Shown one piece after another: positions 34,724 through 52,763 of a DNA stretch of 64,000 bases. The translations under genes and the position numbers were made by a program. Position 1 is the first letter of the stretch, and each line of letters begins with the position of its first letter. The notes below the pieces were generated by a model. It saw only the letters and a program-made list of their open reading frames with translations. It did no database searches and was not told the origin of the DNA. Source of the stretch: Lates calcarifer (taxonomy: Eukaryota > Chordata > Actinopteri > Centropomidae); contig NC_066844.1 in the NCBI RefSeq assembly GCF_001640805.2, forward strand, positions 191,001-255,000, in the 5' to 3' direction.

Positions 34724-35805
34724 ATGATCATATTTATATAAAGAGAAAGGTTTAACCTCTGAAACTACACCTGTCCTGCTCTCTCATTATTCTAAAGGTT
34801 TATGTTTTTAGTTTGCACTGTTTTATTCACATATAAATGTGTTATTCATTTTTACAGTTTGCTTTTTATATCTACCCTTGACCTTTTAATATGTTATTTT
34901 ACTTTTGTTCATTTAACCTTTTCTCTTTTTATCAGTAATGTGTCATTTTAAATTGTTGCTAATTTTGCTAACAGTTTACATTACAGTGTTTTGTGCACTA
35001 ATACAGTTTATACTGATACATACAAGGAAACAGAATCTAAAGATAGAGAATAAGGGTTGAACTTAAAAAAAATGTATACGTTCATTATCCTCTGTGAAAA
35101 CTGGGGAAACCTGTCTTTATGTTTTGTTTTTAATCAATAATAGGACCTTTTATTCAAAGATGTCCCACAGGTATCAGGTGATAATATGACACCAGGAAGA
35201 GAGGCACATTCAACAGGAAACACTGGTAGAGTCAAATAAATAAACATTTTTTAATGTTTTAAATGTAAATAAATTCGTTTTTAAATGAATAGTAAAAAAT
35301 GCCCCGTCTGTAATGAGGGTGACATGAAGAAAGCCGAGCAGAGGTGACCGAAAGGTCAAGAAGCTGGTCAAATATAGAGCTTTGTTCTCTGCTCTGTGAT
35401 TGGCTGAGGATATTTTTAATGTTCGCTGATTGGCCAGTCGCAGACCCGCCTGTGGAATGTTCCATTTCACAGAGGAGGGGGGGTAGTTCAACCTGCGTTA
35501 AAGACTTTAACAGATAAAACAAAATGGCGCCGTCTGTTCAGTCTTAATAACTCAACATATTCTCTGATCATCAGACTGTTGTAAAAAAAAGAACAACTGT
35601 CTCAAAACTCAAACACAGTGTGAAATCTAAAACCAACTGTCTCCCCCCGTGAAGGCGCGATCGTAGTCCTGGATCCGGATCCGCTTCCTAACCGTCTGTC
35701 TGATCAGTTATCGATCCGTGTGTCAGGTGTCCGTCCTGTGGCCGTGTCAGACCGTCTGTCCGTCCGGTTTCTCCTCAGCTCGTGGTCTCAGTCCGTGGCG
35801 GGAAC

Positions 35806-43216
<7,411 letters not shown>

Positions 43217-44444
43217 GTCCAGGACTGAAGCCTGCTCGTCCAATCAGAGCCCTCCCTCCTCCCCCCTCATCAGCTGATCGTCCAATCACCTGCAACAAAC
43301 ACACTGATAGACACTGATCAATGAAAGGAAGAGAGAGTCTCCTTGTCCTGAATCTTAGTCTCCCACTGTCCCTCTGAGAAGCTTTGCACTGAACCTGGAC
43401 CTGGACCTGGACCGGCACCTGGACCTGGACCTGATTGTATTCTGGATGAGGATCAGCAGCAGAGAGAGTGTCTTCCATCCAGATGTTTGAGCTGCTGTTT
43501 GTCCTCAGAAACACAGTTTATAAATACATCAGTGTTTTAATCTGTGGAAACATTTAATTAACTGATTCATTAACTAATTAATTGATATTTTCTTCAGTCT
43601 GTCACAGTAAACTGACAAAGACGAGACACGATGAGACTGTGGGAAACTGATGAACATTTTTCACTGTTTTCTGATGTTTCACAGTCAATCAATGAATCAA
43701 TGAATCAATCAGTTAATCAGTTAATCTGTTGAATAGTGAAAGTGTGGAGCTGCCTCGTGACGATCACACTGATCTGTTTTAGCTGCTGCTTCGTTAACTC
43801 ATTAACTTTATTTTGACTGACATTTAAACATAAAAACATAAAAACCTGTTTTAGTTCAGTTCAGTTAGTTTCTTTAGTCTCAGAGTTAAACTGAATCTTT
43901 GAATCTGATGAATCATGAATCAATAGAAACCTGGAAAACAGTTCAGGTCAGTGAGTTTGATGGTGTTAGCGTTGAACAGATGTCAGAGCCGATGTTTCCT
44001 CTGTTATGTGTTTGTTGTGTTGCTGTGTTAACGTCTGAACCACAGCTCATCATCAGTCTCACGCTGTCTCAGACGTCCAGAGACAGTTTTTATTTTCTGC
44101 TGCTTTGTTTGAATCTTTAGCTGAAAACAGAAGATTTCTTTTCAGAACCGTCTGCCTTAATAACTGCACACTCACACAATTTGAAATAATAAATATTTAA
44201 TTATTGATACGAGATGTGAGCGTCTTATCACACACCTGAACACACCTGTAGATCTGATCTAGTGTGACCTCACTTCCTGTGGATGTCATGATCTCTGACA
44301 TCCTTTCAGAATAAAGCTCAGTATCACAGTGATCTGCTGACGACAGGAGCTGATCCCAGATCAGACCAGGACTGAGACTCTGGTCTGGATCCAGGATGAG
44401 TCCTGTCACACCTTCAGAGGAGGTTTATTACAGCTGCTCAGGAA

Positions 44445-44476
<32 letters not shown>

Positions 44477-44516
44477 CACACACTTCACAACAACAACAGG
44501 CTGCACAATAAAACCT

Positions 44517-44547
<31 letters not shown>

Positions 44548-44970
44548 ACACACTGGGCTCGGAGCCATGGAGACACGTTGTTTGGTGTGTGCAGTGTGTT
44601 GTTGTATAGGGGGGTGGAGTCTTTTCTTTGTGGATGGGGGGGGGGGTCCTCTGGAATGTGTGTGTGTGTGAACCAAACGATGTGTGTGATTTCCACACTG
44701 AGCTCTGAAGATTATCTGATGAACTAAACCTGGATCAGAAACCTGCTAACGTCAGGTTGGACTACAGAAACGCATCATCACTGTGGGACTGTGTGATCAG
44801 CGAACCACAGATACTGATTCAAATCTCACATCATCAACACACAAAGATTAAAGTTGTTAAAATCAATAATGTTAATGTTATACTGTGTTATACTCAGAGT
44901 ATTACAGTACTTTTACTTTACGTTGTTGAAATGATGTTTTCAGTCAGGTTAGTTCATCGGCCTCTGGCAG
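43217..44970. other. aldh4a1 3' UTR and spacer before the her cluster
   Basis: No exon seen. It contains a short ACCTGG repeat (43396-43432), AATAAA-type signals near 44186, (CTGT)n at about 44447-44470, (CA)n at 44517-44542, a G-run at 44637-44646 and an E-box CACGTG at 44983-44988. Confidence 0.45.
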
Positions 44971-45073
44971 CAGGTGTTGGACCACGTGGTGGTGGTGGTG
45001 GTGGGGGGGACTCTGGGTAATTGTGTTTAATTGACTGAACTCTCTGAAGGAGGCTGTAAACTGACCTGGAGTC

Positions 45074-45086
45074 AGTGTGTGTCTCA

Positions 45087-45121
<35 letters not shown>

Positions 45122-46020
45122 CAGCTGAACATCTGCAGCAGCTGCTCACAGAGACACAGGAAGGTTCCCAGGTAATAAAGTGGAGGGAGCCTCTGGTGGG
45201 GGGGGCTCTGTACCTTCACCTCCCCCCGCTCAGTTAACCAGGAGGTAATAGCTGCCTCTCTCCTGGTGGCTCGGCCTCGCCCACTGGCCTCAGACTGTGG
45301 GAAAGCTGCTCCTGCCTGGGACTCATGGCTTTGTGATGCTAATGTGGCCTATAAATAGAGGAGAGGGCTCCTCGGTCCATCACAGCTCACTCTGCTCCAC
45401 CATGGCTCCGACCAACACCACACACTGTCCCCTCTCACTGCTCTCCACCAAAGACAGACACAAAGTAAGTCCTGCTCTGCAGCCTCTCCTCCCTCTCTCC
45501 GTCTCTGTGTCTCCGTCAGCTCCGTCCTCTCCACGTCTTCCTGACCTCCTTCCTCTTCTGTCTGCAGCTCAGGAAACCGCAGGTGGAGAAGATGCGCAGA
45601 GATCGCATCAACGGCTGCATCGAGCAGCTCAAGGTCCTGCTGGAGGAGGAGTTCCGCCGACAGGACCCCAACGCCAAGCTGGAGAAGGCCGACGTGCTGG
45701 AGATGACCGTGGCGTTCCTGAAGCGCCGCCTGCGGCCGACCAGCCCCGACACCCACGGATACTCCCGCTGCTGGGACGAGACGCTGCGCTTCCTGTCCCA
45801 GGACTCCCTGAAGGAGGCCACGCTGCACCTGCAGCACCTCCACCCTGCTGCCGCCACAGGACCCAACCTCTGCTCCTCCCACGGCCACGTCCAGGCTGCA
45901 GGGAAGCAGCTGCCCCCCCCAACAGAGTCCTGTGGAGGCCCTGGTAGAGGGTCTGGGTCAGAGGGTCCTGGTCTGGATCAGAGGGTCTGGGTCAGAGGGT
46001 CCTGGTCTAGATCAGAGGGT
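45074..46020 (+). repeat. Left arm of the her15 inverted duplication
   Basis: From the (GT)n tract upstream through promoter, both exons, intron and the first about 70 bp of 3' flank, this arm is the reverse complement of about 47395-48350. I see few differences: the (GT)n length, one C in the 45913-45920 run, one base in the coding part (D versus N codon), and small changes in the GGGTC-repeat flank. The spacer between arms is about 1.4 kb. Confidence 0.9.
45296..45357 (+). promoter_or_regulatory. her15 copy 1 core promoter: RBPJ site and TATA box
   Basis: TGTGGGAAA at 45296-45304 fits the RBPJ/Su(H) consensus (YGTGRGAA). TATAAATA follows at 45350-45357, and the ATG is 45 bp further on. This arrangement is typical of Notch-driven hes/her genes. 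Confidence 0.7.
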
Positions 46021-46101
46021 CTGGGTCAGAGGGTCCTGGTCTGGTCAGAGGGTCCTGGTCTAGATCAGAGGGTCCTGGTCTGGAGGGTGTTTACAGTGTA
46101 A
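45402..46101 (+). CDS. her15: Hes5-family bHLH-Orange repressor, copy 1 (her15-like), C-terminal frame disturbed
   Basis: Exon 1 45402-45464 (MAPTNTTHCPLSLLSTKDRHK), exon 2 from 45568. The basic region KPQVEKMRRDRIN carries the proline typical of Hairy/E(spl) proteins, followed by the HLH and an Orange-like segment (YSRCWDETLRFLSQDSLKEA). These are Notch-induced repressors that recruit Groucho/TLE through a C-terminal WRPW. Here the C-run at 45913-45920 has eight Cs against nine in the mirror copy. The frame therefore misses WRPW (stop would be 45945-45947) and runs on through GGGTC repeats to 46101. AATAAA lies at 46175-46180. The her15 name is by resemblance to the zebrafish pair; hes5 is the safe family name. 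Confidence 0.8.
45950..46090. repeat. Tandem GATCAGAGGGTCCTGGTCT units
   Basis: Imperfect 20-35 bp units of GGGTC(T/C)(T/G)GGTCAGA in the 3' flank of her15 copy 1. A shorter version lies at 47395-47465 behind copy 2. Confidence 0.85.
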
Positions 46102-46559
46102 ACCTGCCTGTGGCTCCTGAGGAGCCTGTTTTCTTTATTTATTCAGATTTATTTAAAGTTTGTTCTGATGTTTGAATAAAATCATTTTGTCTTTAAATCT
46201 TCGTCTCGTTGATCATCTGTGCTCAGACCTTCATCATCATCTTCATCATCAGGTTTAACAGGTCTCAGCTTCTGTTCCTCCATCACTGATCACATCACGA
46301 CAGGAACATCATCAGCAACATGAGCTGAAACAACATGAAGGGTCTGTTCTCAGTCTGAGTCTGTATTGATCATAGATCAGATGTATTGATCACAGATCAG
46401 ATGTATTGATCATAGATCAGATGTATTGATCACAGATCAGGTGTATTGATAGATAGATCAGATGGGTTACTTCAGTTTAGCTCAGTTCATATTAAATGTG
46501 TTTGTTTTAACAACATGATGACCCCCCACCACCCCAGTGTGGAGTCTGCCTCTCTGCTG

Positions 46560-46722
46560 TTTTCCCACACTCCTCCCCCCCCCCCCCCCCAGCTTCCTGC
46601 TGCTGAGTCACACTGTGTTTAATGTGTGTGTGTAACATCACCTGTGTGTGACCGTGGGAAGTCTGTGATGTCAGCAGGTGTGTGTGGAGCTGCAGGTCTG
46701 GTTCCCAGGTGAGAGCAGGTGG

Positions 46723-46761
<39 letters not shown>

Positions 46762-46902
46762 CATCATAAATCAGAGGGTTAGTCTCCATAAAACTGAACT
46801 GAGGTCAGAATGATGTGTGTGTGTGGGGGGGGGGGGGGTCACTTCTTCTCTAAATGATTTAATGATAATAACCCTCTCACTGTCTCTTATTACAGAGTAA
46901 AG

Positions 46903-46954
<52 letters not shown>

Positions 46955-46960
46955 CTCCTC
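46560..46960. repeat. C-run, (CA)n and G-run cluster in the spacer between her15 copies
   Basis: (CA)n at about 46726-46757 and 46903-46953, C-run at 46576-46590, G-run at 46825-46838. No gene seen in the spacer. A minus-strand AATAAA near 47158-47163 may end the copy 2 transcript. Confidence 0.85.
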
Positions 46961-47464
46961 ACCAGAGATTAATGTCACACAGCTGACCAATATCTGATCA
47001 ATACCTGATCAACGTGTCTGATCTCAGAGCAGCAGGTCGACTCTCCTCCTGTTTAATGGAGCTGACGCTGCCTTCACTGTCACTAAAACCAGGAGGGAAA
47101 TCACATGATCACAAACTGCAGCAGAAGAAAACGCAGACCAGAGATCATCTGTTAAACCTTTTTATTCACAGAGGCTTTGACTTTTCCACAGGAAGTGAAG
47201 GCAACACCACCTTTACAAAAGGTATTTAACCACAGACCGACCCTGAACCAGAGTCCACATGAACCAGAGTCCACATGAACCAGAGTCCACATGAAGACCA
47301 CGTCTGTACATTACAGTGCATCAACAGAGCACAGACTGTTCACCTGAGCACAGATGAGACTCTTCAACCTGAAGAAACAAACATCCCTCTGATCTAGACC
47401 CTCTGACCCAGACCCTCTGACCCAGACCCTCTGATCCAGACCAGGACCCTCTGACCCAGACCCT

Positions 47465-48011
47465 CTACCAGGGCCTCCACAGGACTCTGTTGGGGGGGGG
47501 CAGCTGCTTCCCTGCAGCCTGGACGTGGCCGTGGGAGGAGCAGAGGTTGGGTCCTGTGGCGGCAGCAGGGTGGAGGTGCTGCAGGTGCAGCGTGGCCTCC
47601 TTCAGGGAGTCCTGGGACAGGAAGCGCAGCGTCTCGTCCCAGCAGCGGGAGTATCCGTGGGTGTTGGGGCTGGTCGGCCGCAGGCGGCGCTTCAGGAACG
47701 CCACGGTCATCTCCAGCACGTCGGCCTTCTCCAGCTTGGCGTTGGGGTCCTGTCGGCGGAACTCCTCCTCCAGCAGGACCTTGAGCTGCTCGATGCAGCC
47801 GTTGATGCGATCTCTGCGCATCTTCTCCACCTGCGGTTTCCTGAGCTGCAGACAGAAGAGGAAGGAGGTCAGGAAGACGTGGAGAGGACGGAGCTGACGG
47901 AGACACAGAGACGGAGAGAGGGAGGAGAGGCTGCAGAGCAGGACTTACTTTGTGTCTGTCTTTGGTGGAGAGCAGTGAGAGGGGACAGTGTGTGGTGTTG
48001 GTCGGAGCCAT
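47465..48011 (-). CDS. her15: Hes5-family bHLH-Orange repressor, copy 2 (her15-like), intact
   Basis: Exon 1 48011-47949 and exon 2 47845-47465, 147 residues. Identical to copy 1 apart from N for D in SPxTHGYSRC and the intact end. The C-run of nine Cs keeps the frame so that the protein ends NRVLWRPW followed by TAG, the Groucho-recruiting tetrapeptide. Promoter and intron are also near-identical to copy 1. The pair is convergent (tail to tail). Confidence 0.88.
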
Positions 48012-48055
48012 GGTGGAGCAGAGTGAGCTGTGATGGACCGAGGAGCCCTCTCCTC

Positions 48056-48117
48056 TATTTATAGGCCACATTAGCATCACAAAGCCATGAGTCCCAGGCA
48101 GGAGCAGCTTTCCCACA
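48056..48117 (-). promoter_or_regulatory. her15 copy 2 core promoter: RBPJ site and TATA box
   Basis: Mirror image of the copy 1 promoter: TTTCCCACA (RBPJ site reversed) near 48109-48117 and TATTTATA near 48056-48063, in the same spacing. Confidence 0.7.
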
Positions 48118-48291
48118 GTCTGAGGCCAGTGGGCGAGGCCGAGCCACCAGGAGAGAGGCAGCTATTACCTCCTGGTTAACTGAGCGGGGGGAGGTGAAGG
48201 TACAGAGCCCCCCCCACCAGAGGCTCCCTCCACTTTATTACCTGGGAACCTTCCTGTGTCTCTGTGAGCAGCTGCTGCAGATGTTCAGCTG

Positions 48292-48338
<47 letters not shown>

Positions 48339-48624
48339 TGAGACACACACACTGATTCTCTGATCAGTTTATTGTCTCTGTGGGGGGGGGGGTCACAGTT
48401 CACTGCAACCATAAATTCTGTCTACCCCCCCCCCCCCGTGTGGCGCGTGGATGTGTGTTGAAGACGTGTGCACGAGGAACCCCCCCCCACAGGACGGGGG
48501 TCAGTCATCAATAACCTGATCCTGGAGAGAGAGCGCGTGACATTCGCGCCACGCTCCGTCTGTCTGAGACAGGAAGGGGGGGGGGGGGTCTGTCTGCAGT
48601 CCGGACTTTATGACGGGTCCAGAC

Positions 48625-48686
48625 TGTGGGAACCTCTCAGGTGTGAAGAGTCCACGCACGCGGAGCCCCTCCTGGTCTTATAAATA
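48625..48686 (+). promoter_or_regulatory. her2-like core promoter: RBPJ site and TATA box
   Basis: TGTGGGAAC at 48625-48633 and TATAAATA at 48679-48686, 54 bp apart start to start, the same spacing as in both her15 copies although the surrounding sequence differs. The ATG is 65 bp downstream. Confidence 0.7.
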
Positions 48687-48750
48687 CCGGACCCGAAGAG
48701 CCTGGTCTGACTGACAGAGACCAGGACCCGGACTGAGGACCGACTCTGTG

Positions 48751-49313
48751 ATGGCTCCTGTGACTCAGACCGGACCCGAGGACAAGCCTGGACCTGTGGA
48801 CTCCAACAAGGTGAGACCCCCCCCCACACACACACACACACCCTGACCCCAGCTCCAGCCAGGTCCAGCCGGGTCCCGGTTCTAACCCGTCCTCTGCTCC
48901 TTCAGCAGCGGAGGCTCGCGGTGGAGAAGGCTCGAAGGGACCGGATCAGCTGCAGCATCGAGCAGCTGCGGACTCTGCTGGACCCGGAGCGGAGCGGCGC
49001 CCCCCGCCTGGAGAGGGTCGACGTCCTGGAGCTGGCCGTGGGGCTCCTGAGGCAGAGGGCCGTGGCCCCCCGCGTGGCCCCCAGCTACTCCCGCGGCTTC
49101 TCGCAGTGTCTGCAGGAGACCCTGCGCCACCTGTCGCTGCACGCGCCGCTGCGGCCCGCGGAGCGCGAGGAGATCAAGCGCTTCTACGTGCGGCAGAGAG
49201 CGGCGCTGCAGCGGCACGTGTCCGGGGAGCAGCGGCGGAGGACGGCGGCCAGGAAGCGGTCAGGATCCCGGTCTGCCGCGCGGTGCCACGGCGCCCTGTG
49301 GAGGCCGTGGTGA
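48751..49313 (+). CDS. her2: Hes5-family bHLH repressor, diverged (her2-like)
   Basis: Exon 1 48751-48810 and exon 2 48906-49313, 155 residues. It has a bHLH (VEKARRDRISCSIEQLRTLL, then RLERVDVLELAVGLLRQRA), an Orange-like segment (YSRGFSQCLQETLRHLSLH), an Arg-rich stretch, and the C-terminal WRPW. Same two-exon layout and position of the intron as the her15 copies, so a tandem paralogue. GC-rich coding sequence with strong third-position G/C. The proline usual in the basic region of this family is absent (RRLAVEK). The her2 symbol is by resemblance to the zebrafish her15-her2 cluster arrangement; it could be named hes5-like. Confidence 0.78.
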
Positions 49314-49585
49314 CGTGTTTCCGGTCAGGACTACTTCTCTATGGACAAGCTGTGACTCAGACCCACGTGTCTGCCGGAAGCTTGGATCAGGTGTGCAACA
49401 TTTGCACGTTCTCAGACAGGTGGTGAAAAGGTGTAACCTGCTGTGTGATGCCTTTTGTAAAGGTGGGAACAGGTGAGAGACCACGTGACGGCGACTGCTC
49501 CTGTGACTGATTAAAACTGTATTAAACATTCCTCATGTTCAGATGTGTTCAGGCTCCTCTGTCAGTGTGGGACTCTGCAGCTTCA

Positions 49586-49637
<52 letters not shown>

Positions 49638-51573
49638 ATTAATAATATCATGATGATCATTAGTGACAGTAACTGGTTCATTCATCAGGAGAAACTGACC
49701 TCAGATCAGAGTTTGGTGAAGAGGCTCTTTAATTCTTAAAGTCACAGACACTGATGTTAGAAAGTCTGAGTAACAAACAGCTTCTTCAGGGAGTAAAACT
49801 CAGATCACAGTTCCTCTTTCTGTAAACACCTGAGCAGGACGTGAATCGACCTGCAGGTAACAGGTACCAGGTGTGACCACTTGGTGGCAGTGCGTGTTAA
49901 AGTTAAAGTGTTAAAGCCAGGTTCACTTCCTGTCTGTCAGAGGAGGTGCTGCAGGTTGATTCATGTAGAACAGGATTACAGGTGCACTGATCCTCAGGGT
50001 TCAGGGTCAGCAGGTGATCATGGAGCAGACTGAAAACCAGATCCTCCTGAAGTCCAGGACCCAGTGGCAGAAGGTGGAGGCTTCAGGTGCAGCAGTGAAT
50101 CATTAAAGGTCTCTGATCCACAGTCTCAGTCTGAAGCTGTCCTGACACAGAGCGACCACAGGGGGGCGTTAGACTGAAGACTGACAGGTCTGTGCGGTCC
50201 AGTCCTGAACCAGGTCCTCTCTCAGGTCACATCAGTCACCTGCTCTGGGAGCTGGAGGTCACCTGTCCCAGGTGTGTTCAGTTTCCTCCTCCATGGGGGG
50301 TCAGGGTTAGTCCAGTCCTCGGTGTTTCATAGACTGTGACTGAGTGAGGAGAGGAGGCTCTGCTCATTCATCAACACTGGTTTTATTCCTCAGTTCTTTC
50401 TGCATTAATAAAGAGGACGGGTCACCTGAGTTCAATCATTTAACTCGGTTTGTGAAACATTTATTCTACAGATGAGACCAGAGGGAAACGTGATTTCACT
50501 GCTTCAAAAGAGTCAGTGTTTGAGTCTGTCCCCAGGTTTAACCTGGACCTGGTCTGATGTCTTACAGCAGTCTCAGTCTGTTGATCTGCTCCAGGTCTGA
50601 TCAGTGCGGCTCTGTTTTAATCAGTAAAGGTTTAATAAAGTTGTTAACAGCTTCCACACTTTATCTACATGTGTATGATAAAACACAGTTATTCCTGGAG
50701 CACAGACTCCTTCAGTTCTGTGTCTCTAACTCTCCTCATCATCTCAAACTTCAGCGTCATTTTTGTTTCGCGTTTTGCGCAGAGACGTGTTTTGTCGCAG
50801 CTGCCGCTCCGTAGTGCGAGAGGCGTTGACAGAGAGGACTGTTGTGGTGGACATTCTGCTTCTCCTCCGGACCGCAGCCGAACACGTCCCGTGTGTCAGT
50901 CCGAACACTGGACACAGTGCCGGGCCTCAGGTGGAAGAGCGGTCCGTTTCACCTGAAGCAGCGGTACGTGCTGACGTCGAGTCCATTCAGCCGTTAGCTG
51001 CTGCTGTTAGCCGCTGTTAGCTGCCGTTAGCTGCTGTTAGCCGCTGCTGTTAGCCACCTGCTAACACTGAGCAGCCGGGGCAGGGCAGGGGGGAGTCCGG
51101 GGGAGAAGGCTCCAGTTCGGCCGGCCTCGACCCACAGGAGGTCCGGGTGAAGGGTTTTATATGAGCACAGAGCCGGGTTTAACCGGTCACTGTGAGCTAA
51201 CATGCTAACAGCAGTACAGTAACTGTGGGTTGACACAGTAGCGACAGTAGTACACGTTACTGTAGGATACAGTTACTGTAGTACAGTTACCTCTTCCTAC
51301 AGTTACCTCTTCTACAGTTACTGTAGGGTACAGTAACTGTATGTACTGTAGTACAGTAACTGTATTACAGTATTTGTACAGTACTATAGTAACAATAGCA
51401 GTAGATACAGTAGAAGAGGTAACGGCAGTACACTTATGATCAGTAAAAATACACAGGTATCCTCATCTTCATCTAAAGTATCAGCAGTATTCTGAGTGTC
51501 ATGTAGTAACAATACTGCAGTACTGTCAGTAGAAGTATGTGAGTATGTGTGTACCTGTGTACCTGTCTCTCAG
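49314..51573. other. Spacer between her2-like and rnf123, with the probable rnf123 promoter and first exon
   Basis: (CA)n at 49588-49634. No coding exon. A GC-richer block near 50780-50960 ending GAAGCAGCG followed by GTACGTG (about 50962) could be the noncoding first exon of rnf123. It is followed by GCTGTTAGC repeats (50990-51060) and ACAGTTACTGTAG-type repeats (51215-51420). Confidence 0.45.
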
Positions 51574-51608
51574 CAGTGTGTGGGAGCAGCTGAGTGCAGT
51601 GGGACAGT

Positions 51609-52703
51609 ATGAGCTCTAAAGGGGGGGGCACGGCTCTGACCCGCCGTAACTACAGACTGTCCTCAGACACAGACAAACCCAGAGCTACAGGTAGGAACTC
51701 TGCACCTGTCTCACCTGTCTCACCTGTCTCACACTGTGTTCATGTTCTCCATCAGACTGAAAACATTTACACCTGAACACTGAGGTTCAATGAACAGAGT
51801 TAATATAATTTCATGTGTTATTAATATTCTACTGTTGTATATGTTGTGTGTTTGAGAGTCAAACACACCTGTCTAACCTGACACCTGTCTAACCTGACCT
51901 GTGGCTGTGTCTCTCAGGTATAGTGAATGAGAAGCTGCTCAGTGATTACCTGCATCATGTGTTTCCTTCAACCAAAGCGCAGGGACCTGCAGTGGCCTCC
52001 CTCAGGTAACAGCTCAGTCCTCTCTCTGCTCACCTGTCATTTCATTACCTGTTCAGCACAACCAGGCTCCAGCAGCCTGGATCCATGGAGCCAGCCTGGC
52101 CTGTGTCCACACTCCAGGCTGCTGCTGCTGGAAGAGAAAGTTTTAACACCAGTCAGTCTGAGCGTCTCAGTCTGTCTGAGTGCTGTTCATCCTCCTGTGT
52201 GATGTTCACTGACGTCTGAAAACAAAAAACTTCCACAGACTGAATCTGGTTTTGAGCTCAGTGGGCCTCGTTAGACTCCTCGCCTCGTTCTCTCCACCAT
52301 CAGCAGGTTTTTCTTCTGGATTCATTTTGCTGTTTTTATTTGTCCTAACAAACCTTCTCTTTCTGAATCACCTGGTCTAATGGAGCATTGTGATTGGCTG
52401 AGGGAGAAGACGGGAGCTGGTGTCCCTGATGAAAACGCAGCAGAATCACTGTCATTTAGAAGCAAGACTGCTCAGAGCTCTGAATCCAGATCATGATTTT
52501 AATATGATTAATCATGCAGCTCTAACTGGCAGCACACAACATGGAGTCAGAGTCAGAGAGGAGAGTTTCAACATCTGAAGGAATCAGAGCAAAGAGAGGA
52601 ACCAGAGAGGTGTTCCTAATAAACTGGCCAGAGTCAGAGAGGTGATGTCTGGTTGTTTTGTTTTGATGTTTTGATGTATTGAGCAACAGATAAAAACTCG
52701 GTC

Positions 52704-52763
<60 letters not shown>

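Larger units (their letters stand above)
47395..48350 (-). repeat. Right arm of the her15 inverted duplication
   Basis: Mirror copy of 45074-46020, including promoter, intron and the TATA/RBPJ elements. See the left arm for differences. Confidence 0.9.

Noticed and set aside
45349..45888. 179-codon minus-strand frame opposite her15 copy 1, repeated opposite copy 2
   Set aside because: Antisense shadow of a GC-rich bHLH exon and promoter; it runs across the TATA box and intron.
52613..52640. GTGTTCCTAATAAACTGGCC motif, like the end of a common fish repeat
   Set aside because: Too short to assign or delimit; mentioned only as a possible remnant.
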